DNA of 34,771 bases from Bacteroidales bacterium. Its GTDB lineage: Bacteria > Bacteroidota > Bacteroidia > Bacteroidales > UBA932. Position 1 is the first letter of the stretch; each line of letters starts with the position of its first letter. Below are positions 16,975 through 25,168 of the stretch, piece by piece. A program made the translations under genes and the position numbers. The notes under the pieces were generated by a model. It made no database searches and had not been told where the DNA came from. It saw only the letters and a program-made list of their open reading frames with translations. Location of the stretch: contig JAFZXU010000001.1 in NCBI GenBank assembly GCA_017616655.1, forward strand, positions 1-34,771, given 5' to 3'.

Positions 16975-16982
16975 TATATTTG
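16975..16982 (+). promoter_or_regulatory. -7 box TATATTTG of tRNA-Arg and probably the carboxyltransferase gene
   Basis: A perfect TAnnTTTG ends 13 bases before the 5' end of tRNA-Arg. No second TAnnTTTG lies between the tRNA and the ATG at 17104, and no terminator separates them, so this promoter probably also drives the downstream gene. Confidence 0.65.
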
Positions 16983-16995
16983 CATCCTGCGGATT

Positions 16996-17067
16996 GCGCC
17001 CGTAGTTTAATGGATAGAATTGAGGATTCCGGTTCCTTAGGTTGGGGTTCGATTCCCCACGGGCGTA
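16996..17067 (+). tRNA. tRNA-Arg (anticodon CCG)
   Basis: A complete cloverleaf: acceptor GCGCCCG/CGGGCGT (G1-U72 wobble), D arm GTTT...GAAT with weak pairs, anticodon stem GAGGA/TCCTT around TTCCGGT (anticodon CCG, reading CGG), T arm TGGGG-TTCGATT-CCCCA and discriminator A. CCA is not encoded, unlike in the tRNA-His of this window. Confidence 0.94.
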
Positions 17068-17103
17068 CAAGTTTCAAACCACTGTAATAAAGATTTGTCA
17101 AAT

Positions 17104-18885
17104 ATGAGTCGTGAAATCAAATTCTCCCTTGTCTACCGTGACATGTGGCAGTCGTCCGGCAAATACACCGCCAGGATCGACCAGCTCGAGGAGATTGCGC
17201 CCGTAATCGTGGAGATGGGCTGCTTCGACCGCGTCGAGACCAACGGCGGCGCCTTCGAGCAGGTACAGCTCCTCTACGGACAGAACCCCAACAAGGCAGT
17301 CCGCGCCTGGACCGCTCCCCTCCGCAAGGCGGGCATCCAGACGCACATGCTCGAAAGGGCCCTCAACGGACTGAGGATGAACCCCGTCCCGGAAGATGTC
17401 CGTTACCTTATGTACAAGGTCAAGAAGGCGCAGGGCGTCGATATCGCCCGTTCCTTCTGCGGCCTCAACGACCACCGCAACCTCAAGGCCTCCGTCCTCG
17501 GAGCCAAGGAGGCGGGAATGATCTCCCAGGCCGCGCTGAGCATCACCTACTCCCCCGTCCACACCGTGGAATACTACATGGGCGTCGTAGACCACCTCGT
17601 GGAATACGGCTGCGATGAGATCTGCCTCAAGGACATGGCCGGCGTAGGCCGCCCCGTCACCCTCGGCAAGCTCGTCAAATCCATCAAGGACAAATACCCC
17701 CATATCAAGGTCCAGTATCACGGCCACACCGGCCCCGGCTTCTCGATGGCCTCCATGCTCGAGGTCGCGAAGGCAGGCGCGGACTATGTGGACGCCGCTA
17801 TCGAACCCCTCTCCTGGGGCAAGATCCATCCCGACGTGATATCGCTCCAGGCAATGTTCAAGGATGCCGGCTTCCTCGTGAAGGACATCAACATGGAGGC
17901 CTATATGGAGGCGCGCGCCCTCACCCAGAAGTTTATGGACGACTTCCTCGGATACTTCATCGAGCCGACCAACAAGCACTGCTCGTCGCTCCTCGTGGGC
18001 TGCGGCCTGCCCGGCGGCATGATGGGTTCGATGATGGCCGACCTCAAGGGCTTCATGGGCGCAATCAACATGTCGCAGCGCAACCAGGGCAAGCCTGAAC
18101 TTACTCTCGACCAGATGTGCGTCAAGCTCTTCCAGGAGGTCGAGTATGTATGGCCCCGCCTCGGCTACCCGCCGCTGGTGACCCCCTTCAGCCAGTATGT
18201 CAAGAACACCGCGCTGATGAACCTGATGCACACCCTCAAGGGCGAGGAGCGCTGGAAGACCATCGACCCCGACACCATGAACATGATTATCGGCAAGACC
18301 GGCCAGTTGCCCGGCCCCCTCGCACCCGAAATCGTGGAAATAGTAAAGCAGAAGGGGCTCGAATTCTACACCGGCAACCCTCAGGACGCATTCCCCAACG
18401 AGCTTCCCAAGTTCGAAAAGATGATGGAAGAAGAGGGATGGGACCGCGGCCAGGACGACGAGGAACTCTTCGAACTCGCAATGCACGAGCGTCAGTACCG
18501 CGACTACAAGAGCGGCATCGCCGAGAAGCGTTTCAACGACGCCCTCGAAGAGGCGAAGGCAAAGGCAGGCGCACCCAAGATCGTCACCCGTCCCGTGGTG
18601 GAGGTTCCCGCATTCGACGTGGAGAAGGTGCTCGAGCAGCATCCCGCTGCAAAGCCCGTCCAGTCGCCCGCTGAGGGACAGCTCATCTGGACGGTGGATC
18701 CCGCCCAGGAGAGCGTGGCGCCCAATATCGGCAGCCCCGTCACCGAAGGCAAGCCCGTCTGCTACGTGCAGGCATACTACGGCATCGAGCCCGTCAAGGC
18801 ACTCGCAAGCGGCCGCCTCGTATCAATCAATGCGAAGCACGGCGAAAGGGTCGAAAAGGGTCAGATCCTCGGATTTATCGAGTAA
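17104..18885 (+). CDS. oadA: Carboxyltransferase of the oxaloacetate decarboxylase alpha / pyruvate carboxylase B type
   Basis: The 593-residue protein has an HMGL-like TIM barrel that moves carboxyl groups between a carboxylated biotin and pyruvate/oxaloacetate. Family residues are present: Asp13 and Gln16 in YRDMWQS, the probable carbamylated Lys176 in CLKDMAG, and the metal ligands His206 and His208 in QYHGHTG. A conserved carboxylase domain follows (about 300-460), then a linker and an 80-residue lipoyl/biotinyl-like domain. The biotin attachment motif (AMKM) is absent; the position reads YYGIEPVKA. Biotin would then sit on a separate carrier, or the domain is structural. I believe related Bacteroides proteins share this change. 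ATG 17104 is chosen over TTG 17095. The gene follows tRNA-Arg on probably one transcript; its terminator lies inside the convergent OstA-like gene. Confidence 0.88.
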   Translation: MSREIKFSLVYRDMWQSSGKYTARIDQLEEIAPVIVEMGCFDRVETNGGAFEQVQLLYGQNPNKAVRAWTAPLRKAGIQTHMLERALNGLRMNPVPEDVRYLMYKVKKAQGVDIARSFCGLNDHRNLKASVLGAKEAGMISQAALSITYSPVHTVEYYMGVVDHLVEYGCDEICLKDMAGVGRPVTLGKLVKSIKDKYPHIKVQYHGHTGPGFSMASMLEVAKAGADYVDAAIEPLSWGKIHPDVISLQAMFKDAGFLVKDINMEAYMEARALTQKFMDDFLGYFIEPTNKHCSSLLVGCGLPGGMMGSMMADLKGFMGAINMSQRNQGKPELTLDQMCVKLFQEVEYVWPRLGYPPLVTPFSQYVKNTALMNLMHTLKGEERWKTIDPDTMNMIIGKTGQLPGPLAPEIVEIVKQKGLEFYTGNPQDAFPNELPKFEKMMEEEGWDRGQDDEELFELAMHERQYRDYKSGIAEKRFNDALEEAKAKAGAPKIVTRPVVEVPAFDVEKVLEQHPAAKPVQSPAEGQLIWTVDPAQESVAPNIGSPVTEGKPVCYVQAYYGIEPVKALASGRLVSINAKHGERVEKGQILGFIE

Positions 18886-18897
18886 GAAAAAACGGGA

Positions 18898-21411
18898 TTA
18901 TTCGTTTTCGGGGAGGCTCGCCTTTTCAAGGCGGGCCTTCTTTTTGGCCTCTCGCGCGGCTCTTGCAGCTTCGCGGGCCGCTTTCCTTTCTGCCCGCCGC
19001 TGCTCGCGCAGAGCCTTGCGTTCCGCCCTGCGCTGTTCGCGCTGCAGTTTGCGCAGAGCCCGCTTCTCGGCACGTGTAAGCGGCCTGTCCTGAGCTATTT
19101 CGGTAGTCTCGGCAACCTCCTTGACCTCAACCTCCTTTACGGCTGTCGCCTCCTTTGCAACCGCGGTGGAATCTTTGCGGACCTCGACAGGAACACCGGG
19201 TTGCGGCACCGTGACGGCAGCTACGGAATCCTTGGCTGCGACAGTCGGCGTTGCGAGCGAATCAGGAACCGCGATATCGATCTTAGCTAGGGAATCGGCA
19301 ACGGCGATTGAATCGCGCACGCGCTTCTCCTCCTGCTCCCTGAAATAGCGGGCCACCTCCTCGTCGCGGAGCTTCTTGTAGATGCCCTTCATATAGTTGT
19401 CGAAGTAACGGTCGGTCTCCACGTAGCGCGGGCGGTTCTCCGAATCATAGAGATTGCGGCTGCTCTCGGGCATCTCCATCTCGGTTATGTCGTAGCGGCT
19501 GGTCGGACGCTCGTCGGGACGCCATTCGAATCCCTTCAGGCGCTGCTTGTCCATCTCTATCTGGTGGAGCGGATAGGCGTCGCTCTTGATCTCATCGATA
19601 TAGAGCATCTTCTTGGCAGTCGCATTCTCTATGACGGCGGTAAGGGACTTTGCCTGCTTGATGTTGACATTCGAAATCTGTTTGTCCTTCTGCATATAGA
19701 AGATAGCCGACACGCCGCCGAGGGCGTCGTAGCGCACCAGCTGGTTTTTCTCGAAGAAGCCCATCATCTCCGTGCTGCGGATCTGGTTGAAGTGGAGGGT
19801 ATCTTCCATCGAGGTGATGCGGGCGTCGGTCAGCATGCTGCCGCGGTGCATCTCCCCGTCCTTGAAGAGAAGGTGCATCGTCTCGGAGGTGAGCTGGTTG
19901 CGGATTTTGTTCCAGAGGATGGGCCGTCCGAAGAGGACCGCTATCGAGTCAAGCTCCGAAAACTCGAGGGAGTCGCAGCAGAACTGCACGTCGCTGCGGT
20001 AAACCTTGGCGTTGTGCCATGCACGGAGACGCTTCACGAGGGTGGAATCAACCGCCTCGGGAGTCGTAAGGCTGTCGGTGGGTGCTTTTGCAGTCAGGCT
20101 GTCAGTGGAAGACTTGACGGCATCTACGGGGTCTCCGGGCTCGGGTTCGGGTTCCGTCGGCTCGTCATCGGGCAGACGGCTCTTCAGTTTGGCAGCCGAA
20201 AGCGTAAGTGGAAGTGAGTCCTTCGGGCCTGCAAGGCTGTCCGCGGGAGCCGACAGGCTGTCTTTCGGCATCGCGGTGGAATCCACCAGCGGAGGCAGCT
20301 TTCCGGCCGCCCTCATCCTCTCTTCGAGCTTCTGCGCACGCTCCTCCGCCTGCTTGGTGCGCAGCTCCAGAAGGGCGTCGAAAAGGGCGTCCTCGCGGTG
20401 CTTCTGCGCCGCCTCTATCTCCTCTTTCGAGAAATCGCACATCGGGGTGGTCCAGAAGAGGACAGTGTCGGCACGCAGGAAGAGGGTATCCACCTCGTGG
20501 TTCTCGTTCTCGCCGTAATAGACCACAGCAGGCTCGCGCGTCATCATCGCCCTCGAGGAGTCGCGCTCATAGCGGGCGTGGTTTCCGAAGAGGACCATCA
20601 TATTGACGGTATCGAGGATGCGGACGTTGTCGTACATCTCCACCACCGAGGTGGGGCGGCGGTAATAGACCTCCTCGGCCCAGGCTTCATACTCCGGATC
20701 CTTCATATAGACATCCCCGGAGAAGTTCAGCACGGAATCCTTCCTGTCGTAGAATCCGGCGCTGGAGTGGATGAAACCGTCGTTCAGCCAGCCGTGGGTA
20801 TTGGCTCCGAAGACCGCCTTGTCCTCCTTTGTGTAGTAGATGAGCTTGTCGGTCTTGAGGAACATCGTATCGACGAAGACGTTGACCTGGTTGTCGAAGG
20901 TAAAGGTCTTCCGGTTGGCCTCGTAGCGTCCCTTCAGGCTCTCCATCACGTTGCCGTCCTTGTTCTTCATGGCAGCGCCGCGGTCGAAGACGGCGGTACT
21001 GTCCTTCGTATTGTAATCGAGCTTGCGGGTGCGCAGGCGGTTTCCGTCCTTGTCGGTAAGCTCCACCAGCGGACCGCTGAAGCGGGCGAGATCCTCGTCT
21101 ATGAGATAGAGCATCTCGTCGCTGGTGAGCATCGTCTCGTCCTGCACCACACGCACGTGGCCGAAAGCCTCGATGGTATGGGCCGTTACGTTCCAGGAGG
21201 CCGAATCGCAGAGAAGATAGGTTTCGTTGTGAAGGAACCTCGCATTGCCCTTGACTATGCGGTAGCTCAGGGAGCCGATTTCGGTCTGCTCCGCCCTGTC
21301 GGCGCTGACGAGGCGGAAGACCGACGATTCAGCCGGTTTCTTCCTGCCCTGCGCCGCTATTATGCAGCACAGCGCTCCCAGAAAGGCGATTGCAAGGAAT
21401 CTTCTTCTCAA
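18898..21411 (-). CDS. OstA/LptA-like outer-membrane biogenesis protein with basic tail
   Basis: The 837-residue protein has an N-terminal signal (cleavage near AAQG, residue 22). Residues 30-300 and 460-620 consist of short beta repeats of the OstA/LptA type (patterns like AFGHVRVVQDETMLTSDEMLYL), which bind lipopolysaccharide on its way to the outer membrane. It is much longer than E. coli LptA. Two low-complexity linkers carry repeated DSL motifs (about 374-450 and 694-745), and the last 60 residues are Arg/Lys/Ala-rich, with REQRRAERKA almost repeated, probably a charged helix. It is the last gene of an operon with guaB and two SurA-like chaperones, 12 bases after surA. The link to LPS export is inferred from the repeats and the neighbours. 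Confidence 0.82.
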   Translation of the reverse strand: MRRRFLAIAFLGALCCIIAAQGRKKPAESSVFRLVSADRAEQTEIGSLSYRIVKGNARFLHNETYLLCDSASWNVTAHTIEAFGHVRVVQDETMLTSDEMLYLIDEDLARFSGPLVELTDKDGNRLRTRKLDYNTKDSTAVFDRGAAMKNKDGNVMESLKGRYEANRKTFTFDNQVNVFVDTMFLKTDKLIYYTKEDKAVFGANTHGWLNDGFIHSSAGFYDRKDSVLNFSGDVYMKDPEYEAWAEEVYYRRPTSVVEMYDNVRILDTVNMMVLFGNHARYERDSSRAMMTREPAVVYYGENENHEVDTLFLRADTVLFWTTPMCDFSKEEIEAAQKHREDALFDALLELRTKQAEERAQKLEERMRAAGKLPPLVDSTAMPKDSLSAPADSLAGPKDSLPLTLSAAKLKSRLPDDEPTEPEPEPGDPVDAVKSSTDSLTAKAPTDSLTTPEAVDSTLVKRLRAWHNAKVYRSDVQFCCDSLEFSELDSIAVLFGRPILWNKIRNQLTSETMHLLFKDGEMHRGSMLTDARITSMEDTLHFNQIRSTEMMGFFEKNQLVRYDALGGVSAIFYMQKDKQISNVNIKQAKSLTAVIENATAKKMLYIDEIKSDAYPLHQIEMDKQRLKGFEWRPDERPTSRYDITEMEMPESSRNLYDSENRPRYVETDRYFDNYMKGIYKKLRDEEVARYFREQEEKRVRDSIAVADSLAKIDIAVPDSLATPTVAAKDSVAAVTVPQPGVPVEVRKDSTAVAKEATAVKEVEVKEVAETTEIAQDRPLTRAEKRALRKLQREQRRAERKALREQRRAERKAAREAARAAREAKKKARLEKASLPENE
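18914..18945 (+). terminator. Intrinsic terminator inside the 3' end of the OstA-like gene
   Basis: On the plus strand, an 11-base-pair stem (18914-18924 with 18928-18938, one G-U pair, 3-base loop) is followed by TCTTTTT. It lies 28 bases past the carboxyltransferase stop and serves that gene. The same DNA encodes the Arg/Lys/Ala-rich tail of the OstA-like protein on the minus strand. Confidence 0.8.
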
Positions 21412-21423
21412 CGGGGAAATCTC

Positions 21424-22794
21424 CTATTTGACAGTCCAGCCGTCGTACTTGAATTCGCAGCCGCGGAAGAGAGGGTCGATCGTGACCTTGGTCACCTTCT
21501 GCTTCTCGCGGATGAACTTGTCGATGGCCTCGCCGGCCAGCTTGTTCTCCAACTCGTTGAGAAGGTCGTTGTAGTCGTCCCTATAAGTAGCTGTATGCGA
21601 AGGTATTATCTTTTCAAGATACACTATTTTGTAAATAGTGTTGCCGTTGCGGCCCTCGGTGTCGAGAGATTCGAAGGGTTCCGATATCTCCCCCTCCTGC
21701 ATAGACTTGAGCACAGCGTAGTCGGCCGGCTTCAGCTGGTCCTTCTCGAAATAGGAGGAGCCGGTGTACTGGTCAGCGAGAAGGCCGCCGCTGGTGCTGG
21801 TCTTGGGATCCTGCGAGAACTTGCGGGCCGCATCCTGGAAGGAGATGGAATCGGCCACCACCAGGTTGCGGATGCTGTCGAGGCGCTCGAAGGCCTTTAC
21901 GCGGTCCTCGCTGGTGTACGAGGGCTTCATAAGGATATGGCGGGCGTTGAACATGTCGCCCTGACGGTCGATGAGCTGGATGATATGGAATCCGTCGGGA
22001 GTCTCCACGATCTGCGACACCTGCCCCACCTTGAGGGACATAGCCGCATCGGAGAACTCGGGCCAGAAGACATTCTTCGACATCATTCCGAGTTCGCCTC
22101 CCTTGGTCATGCTGCCCGGATCCTGGGAATAGAGGCGTGCCAGAGTGGCGAATTTCTCGCCGTTGACCACGCGCTCGCGCAGTTCGAGCAGTTTCTCCTT
22201 CACCGCAAGATTCGCAGCCTCGCGGTCGGGATAGAGACCTATCTGGCGCAGGCGGTACTTGGTGGAGACCATCGGCAGATCCTCCTCGTGAAGGGATTTG
22301 AAATATGCCTCCACGTCGGAAGGGGTGGGACGAGGGGTCTTGCCCGTGACGTTGCGCTGCATCTCCTGGATGAGGGACTGCTCCCCGAGGGCCTCCCTCC
22401 ACTCGGCGCGGATCTTGTGTATCGGCTTGCCGAAGTACTCCTCGACCTTGGCCTCACCTCCGAGGGAGGAATAGGCCTCGTCGATACGCGACTCGAGGGC
22501 CGCCTCGACATTGGCGTCATTCACGGCCAGGGAGTCGAGCTGCGCCTGGAAGTAGAAGAGTTTGTTGACCATTATTCCCTCCAGGATCTCGCACCTGGTG
22601 GTCATGTCGGGAACGAGGCCGCGCATACGCTGCATCCTGCACTCCTCCTCTATGTCGGACAGCATTATGACATCCTTGCCCACCACCGCGATGGTCTTCT
22701 CCACCATTCCGTTGGAGTATTTCTGCGCGAAAGAGGGTATCGACGCCAACACAAGAATCAACGCCAGGACATGGCGCCTGTACAACTTAATCAT
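21424..22794 (-). CDS. surA: Periplasmic chaperone / peptidyl-prolyl isomerase SurA
   Basis: SurA carries unfolded outer-membrane proteins across the periplasm to BAM. The 456-residue protein has a signal peptide (cleavage after SFAQ, residue 24), an N-terminal SurA chaperone domain opening with the typical ekTIAVVGKDVIMLSDIE, and two parvulin (PpiC) domains, about 173-275 and 278-385, each with the GGxLG-type and GFHIIQL-like motifs; the second is less typical. A C-terminal helical segment completes the chaperone module. The length is close to that of E. coli SurA (428). Its ATG overlaps the upstream lipoprotein gene by 8 bases, so the two are translationally coupled. Confidence 0.93.
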   Translation of the reverse strand: MIKLYRRHVLALILVLASIPSFAQKYSNGMVEKTIAVVGKDVIMLSDIEEECRMQRMRGLVPDMTTRCEILEGIMVNKLFYFQAQLDSLAVNDANVEAALESRIDEAYSSLGGEAKVEEYFGKPIHKIRAEWREALGEQSLIQEMQRNVTGKTPRPTPSDVEAYFKSLHEEDLPMVSTKYRLRQIGLYPDREAANLAVKEKLLELRERVVNGEKFATLARLYSQDPGSMTKGGELGMMSKNVFWPEFSDAAMSLKVGQVSQIVETPDGFHIIQLIDRQGDMFNARHILMKPSYTSEDRVKAFERLDSIRNLVVADSISFQDAARKFSQDPKTSTSGGLLADQYTGSSYFEKDQLKPADYAVLKSMQEGEISEPFESLDTEGRNGNTIYKIVYLEKIIPSHTATYRDDYNDLLNELENKLAGEAIDKFIREKQKVTKVTIDPLFRGCEFKYDGWTVK

Positions 22795-23656
22795 CTTGAT
22801 TATCGTATTTTTTCAATTTTCCGTTTTCCAGAGCATCCTTGAGCAATTCTTGTTCCAAAGAGCTCAGGATCTCCTGTTTCCTGCGGCTGATCAGGATATC
22901 GCCGATCTTATCCAAATTGTATTCCAGCGGCGAAACGGCTCCGGGAGCGGTGCGCTCCTGGATGAAGACCAGGTAGTGGCGTCCGTCGATATCCTTCTCG
23001 AAGGCGGTGGCTTTGGCAAGATCCGCTTCGCATGCCGCCTCGCTCTGACCCATCGCGCGGGCAAGAGCCGAGACCGGAACCCATACCCCGCCGAAGTCTG
23101 TGAACTCCTCAGCCGAGGAGAAGGCGGTCTGCTTGAGAACCGACACGTCGGCCTCGGAAGTGGACTTGTAGTTGTCCCGGATCAGAGGATAGAAGGGCGA
23201 TTTCTTGGAGATGCGCACCACCCTGCCGCGGATGACCGAGCAGGGGGAGACGAACTCCTGCTTATGCGAATCGTAGTACTCCTGCGCCTCCTCGCGGGTT
23301 ACGACAGTGTCGAGCCGTTCCGCCACGCAAAGCTTTTCATACCTGAAAGTCAGGAGGTTCTGACGGAATTCGGCAACCTGTTCATCCACCGATTTCTGCT
23401 CCTTGGAGAGGCGCGCATCGGCCTCGTCAAGCAGCAGTTTTCCCAGCGCCCAGCTGTTTATGTAGCGCTCCGCCATCATCACGCTGTCCTCTGGCGAAAC
23501 CCCTTCGGGAATCACCTTTTCGAGCTCGCTGCGGTAAAGCACGTTCTTGCCCACGACGGCGACGCGGTTGTTCCTCATACTATGGAACAGGTTGTCCGCC
23601 ATGTTGCAGGAGCAGGCAGCGACCAGCACGAGAATAAGCGGCGCGAAGCGTTTCAT
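22787..23656 (-). CDS. SurA-like / PpiC-related lipoprotein
   Basis: The 289-residue lipoprotein (lipobox LVAAC, Cys15) begins its mature part with RVAVVGKNVLYRSELEKVIP, the same opening as SurA chaperone domains. Long helices with Glu/Lys/Gln follow, and a degenerate parvulin-like region lies around residues 125-235. It lacks a recognisable isomerase active site, so it probably acts as a membrane-tethered chaperone or as a partner of SurA. It sits 1 base after guaB and overlaps surA by 8 bases. A lipoprotein plus soluble SurA pair behind guaB is a layout I recall from other Bacteroidales. Confidence 0.82.
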   Translation of the reverse strand: MKRFAPLILVLVAACSCNMADNLFHSMRNNRVAVVGKNVLYRSELEKVIPEGVSPEDSVMMAERYINSWALGKLLLDEADARLSKEQKSVDEQVAEFRQNLLTFRYEKLCVAERLDTVVTREEAQEYYDSHKQEFVSPCSVIRGRVVRISKKSPFYPLIRDNYKSTSEADVSVLKQTAFSSAEEFTDFGGVWVPVSALARAMGQSEAACEADLAKATAFEKDIDGRHYLVFIQERTAPGAVSPLEYNLDKIGDILISRRKQEILSSLEQELLKDALENGKLKKYDNQDD

Positions 23657-23657
23657 C

Positions 23658-25121
23658 CTATCTGGAGTAGTTTGGAGCCTCGCGGGTTATGGCGACGTCG
23701 TGAGGGTGGCTCTCCACCATTCCGGCAGCCGTAATCCTGACGAACTTGGCCTTGCGCAGGGTAGCGAGGTCGGGAGCGCCGCAGTAGCCCATTCCGGCGC
23801 GGAGACCGCCGGCAAGCTGATAGACGACTTCCGCCAGGGAGCCCTTGTAAGGCACCTGGGCCACGATTCCTTCGGGAACGAGTTTCTTTATATCCTCCTC
23901 CATATCCTGGAAGTAACGGTCCTTGGAACCCTTCTGCATCGCCTCGAGGGAACCCATTCCGCGGTACGACTTGAACTTTCGTCCGTTGAGGATGATGGCC
24001 TCGCCCGGAGCTTCCTCGACTCCTGCGAAGAGGGAGCCCGCCATAATGGTGGATGCGCCGGCCGCAAGGGCCTTGACGATATCGCCCGAATAGCGGATAC
24101 CGCCGTCCGCGATGACGGGGATTCCGGTGCCTTCCAGCTCTTTGGCCACGTTCAGGACGGCCGTGAGCTGGGGTACTCCGATACCTGCAATGATGCGGGT
24201 GGTGCAGATCGAGCCGGGGCCGATTCCCACCTTGACGGCATCCACGCCGCACTCTTTGAGGGCTTTCGCAGCCTCTGCGGTGGCGATGTTGCCGGCAACT
24301 ATCTGGAGCGACGGGAAGGCGGCGCGGATTTTCCTGATGGTCTCGAGCACTCCGACCGAATGGCCGTGGGCCGTGTCGAGAACCACGGCATCGACATCCT
24401 CGCTGACAAGCATTTCGACATCCTGGAGGCTGTGCGAATTGATGCCCACTGCGGCGCAGGCCAGGAGACGTCCGCGGGAATCCTTGCTCGCGATGGGGTT
24501 GTTCTTGATCTTTGTGATGTCGCGATAGGTGATCAGGCCCACCAGACGGCCATCGGAATCCACCACCGGAAGCTTCTCTATCTTATTGTGGCTCAAGACC
24601 TGGGATGCCTTGCGGAGGTCGGCGTCAGGGCCGACGGTGACAAGGTTCTCGGTGGTCATGACCTCCTTGATGGGGGTGTCGGGATTTTCCTGGAAACGGA
24701 GGTCGCGGTTGGTGACGATACCGATCAGGTGCTTCGCGGAATCCACCACGGGAATGCCGCCGATGTGGTTGTCGTGCATCAGTTTGAGCACGTCGCCGAC
24801 GGTGGCTTCATGGCCGATCGTGACGGGGTCGTAGATCATTCCGTTTTCAGCCCTCTTTACCTTCCTCACCTGTTCCATCTGCTCGGTAATGGGCATATTC
24901 TTGTGTATCACGCCGATACCGCCTTCGCGGGCGATGGCGATGGCCAGTTTGGCATCTGTTACCGTATCCATCGCAGCCGAGACGATGGGAAGACGGAGAG
25001 GGATTTCGCGGGTGAACATCGTGCTGAGATCAACATTGCGGGGCAGCACTTCGCTTCTTGCAGGTATAAGGAGGACGTCGTCGTAAGTCAGTCCTTCCAT
25101 CACGATTCTGTCGGATTCCAT
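23658..25121 (-). CDS. guaB: Inosine-5'-monophosphate dehydrogenase
   Basis: GuaB oxidises IMP to XMP with NAD+, the committed step to GMP. The 487 residues match E. coli GuaB (488). The TIM barrel is interrupted by two CBS domains (about 95-205). The catalytic Cys306 lies in GPGSICTTR, with the flap and active-site Arg region later (YRGMGS and the segment near residue 400). I start at ATG 25121 ([10 protein letters not shown]): the longer frame's start at 25148 falls inside the -7 box at 25146-25153. It is the first gene of an operon with three outer-membrane biogenesis genes, and the stop is separated from the next ATG by a single base. Confidence 0.97.
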   Translation of the reverse strand: MESDRIVMEGLTYDDVLLIPARSEVLPRNVDLSTMFTREIPLRLPIVSAAMDTVTDAKLAIAIAREGGIGVIHKNMPITEQMEQVRKVKRAENGMIYDPVTIGHEATVGDVLKLMHDNHIGGIPVVDSAKHLIGIVTNRDLRFQENPDTPIKEVMTTENLVTVGPDADLRKASQVLSHNKIEKLPVVDSDGRLVGLITYRDITKIKNNPIASKDSRGRLLACAAVGINSHSLQDVEMLVSEDVDAVVLDTAHGHSVGVLETIRKIRAAFPSLQIVAGNIATAEAAKALKECGVDAVKVGIGPGSICTTRIIAGIGVPQLTAVLNVAKELEGTGIPVIADGGIRYSGDIVKALAAGASTIMAGSLFAGVEEAPGEAIILNGRKFKSYRGMGSLEAMQKGSKDRYFQDMEEDIKKLVPEGIVAQVPYKGSLAEVVYQLAGGLRAGMGYCGAPDLATLRKAKFVRITAAGMVESHPHDVAITREAPNYSR

Positions 25122-25145
25122 TGCGGGCAAATTATGTATAATTTG

Positions 25146-25153
25146 CAAAGATA
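25146..25153 (-). promoter_or_regulatory. -7 box TATCTTTG of the guaB operon
   Basis: A perfect TAnnTTTG on the minus strand, 24 bases before the guaB ATG, giving a leader of about 18 bases. The -33 region lies in the last codons of the C69 dipeptidase gene and has no obvious TTG. Confidence 0.7.
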
Positions 25154-25168
25154 ATAAAAAACGGCGAA

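Noticed and set aside
14940-17067. Integrative element inserted in tRNA-Arg
   Set aside because: No integrase gene is present and I could not find a duplicate of the tRNA 3' end near the left edge of the AT-rich island.
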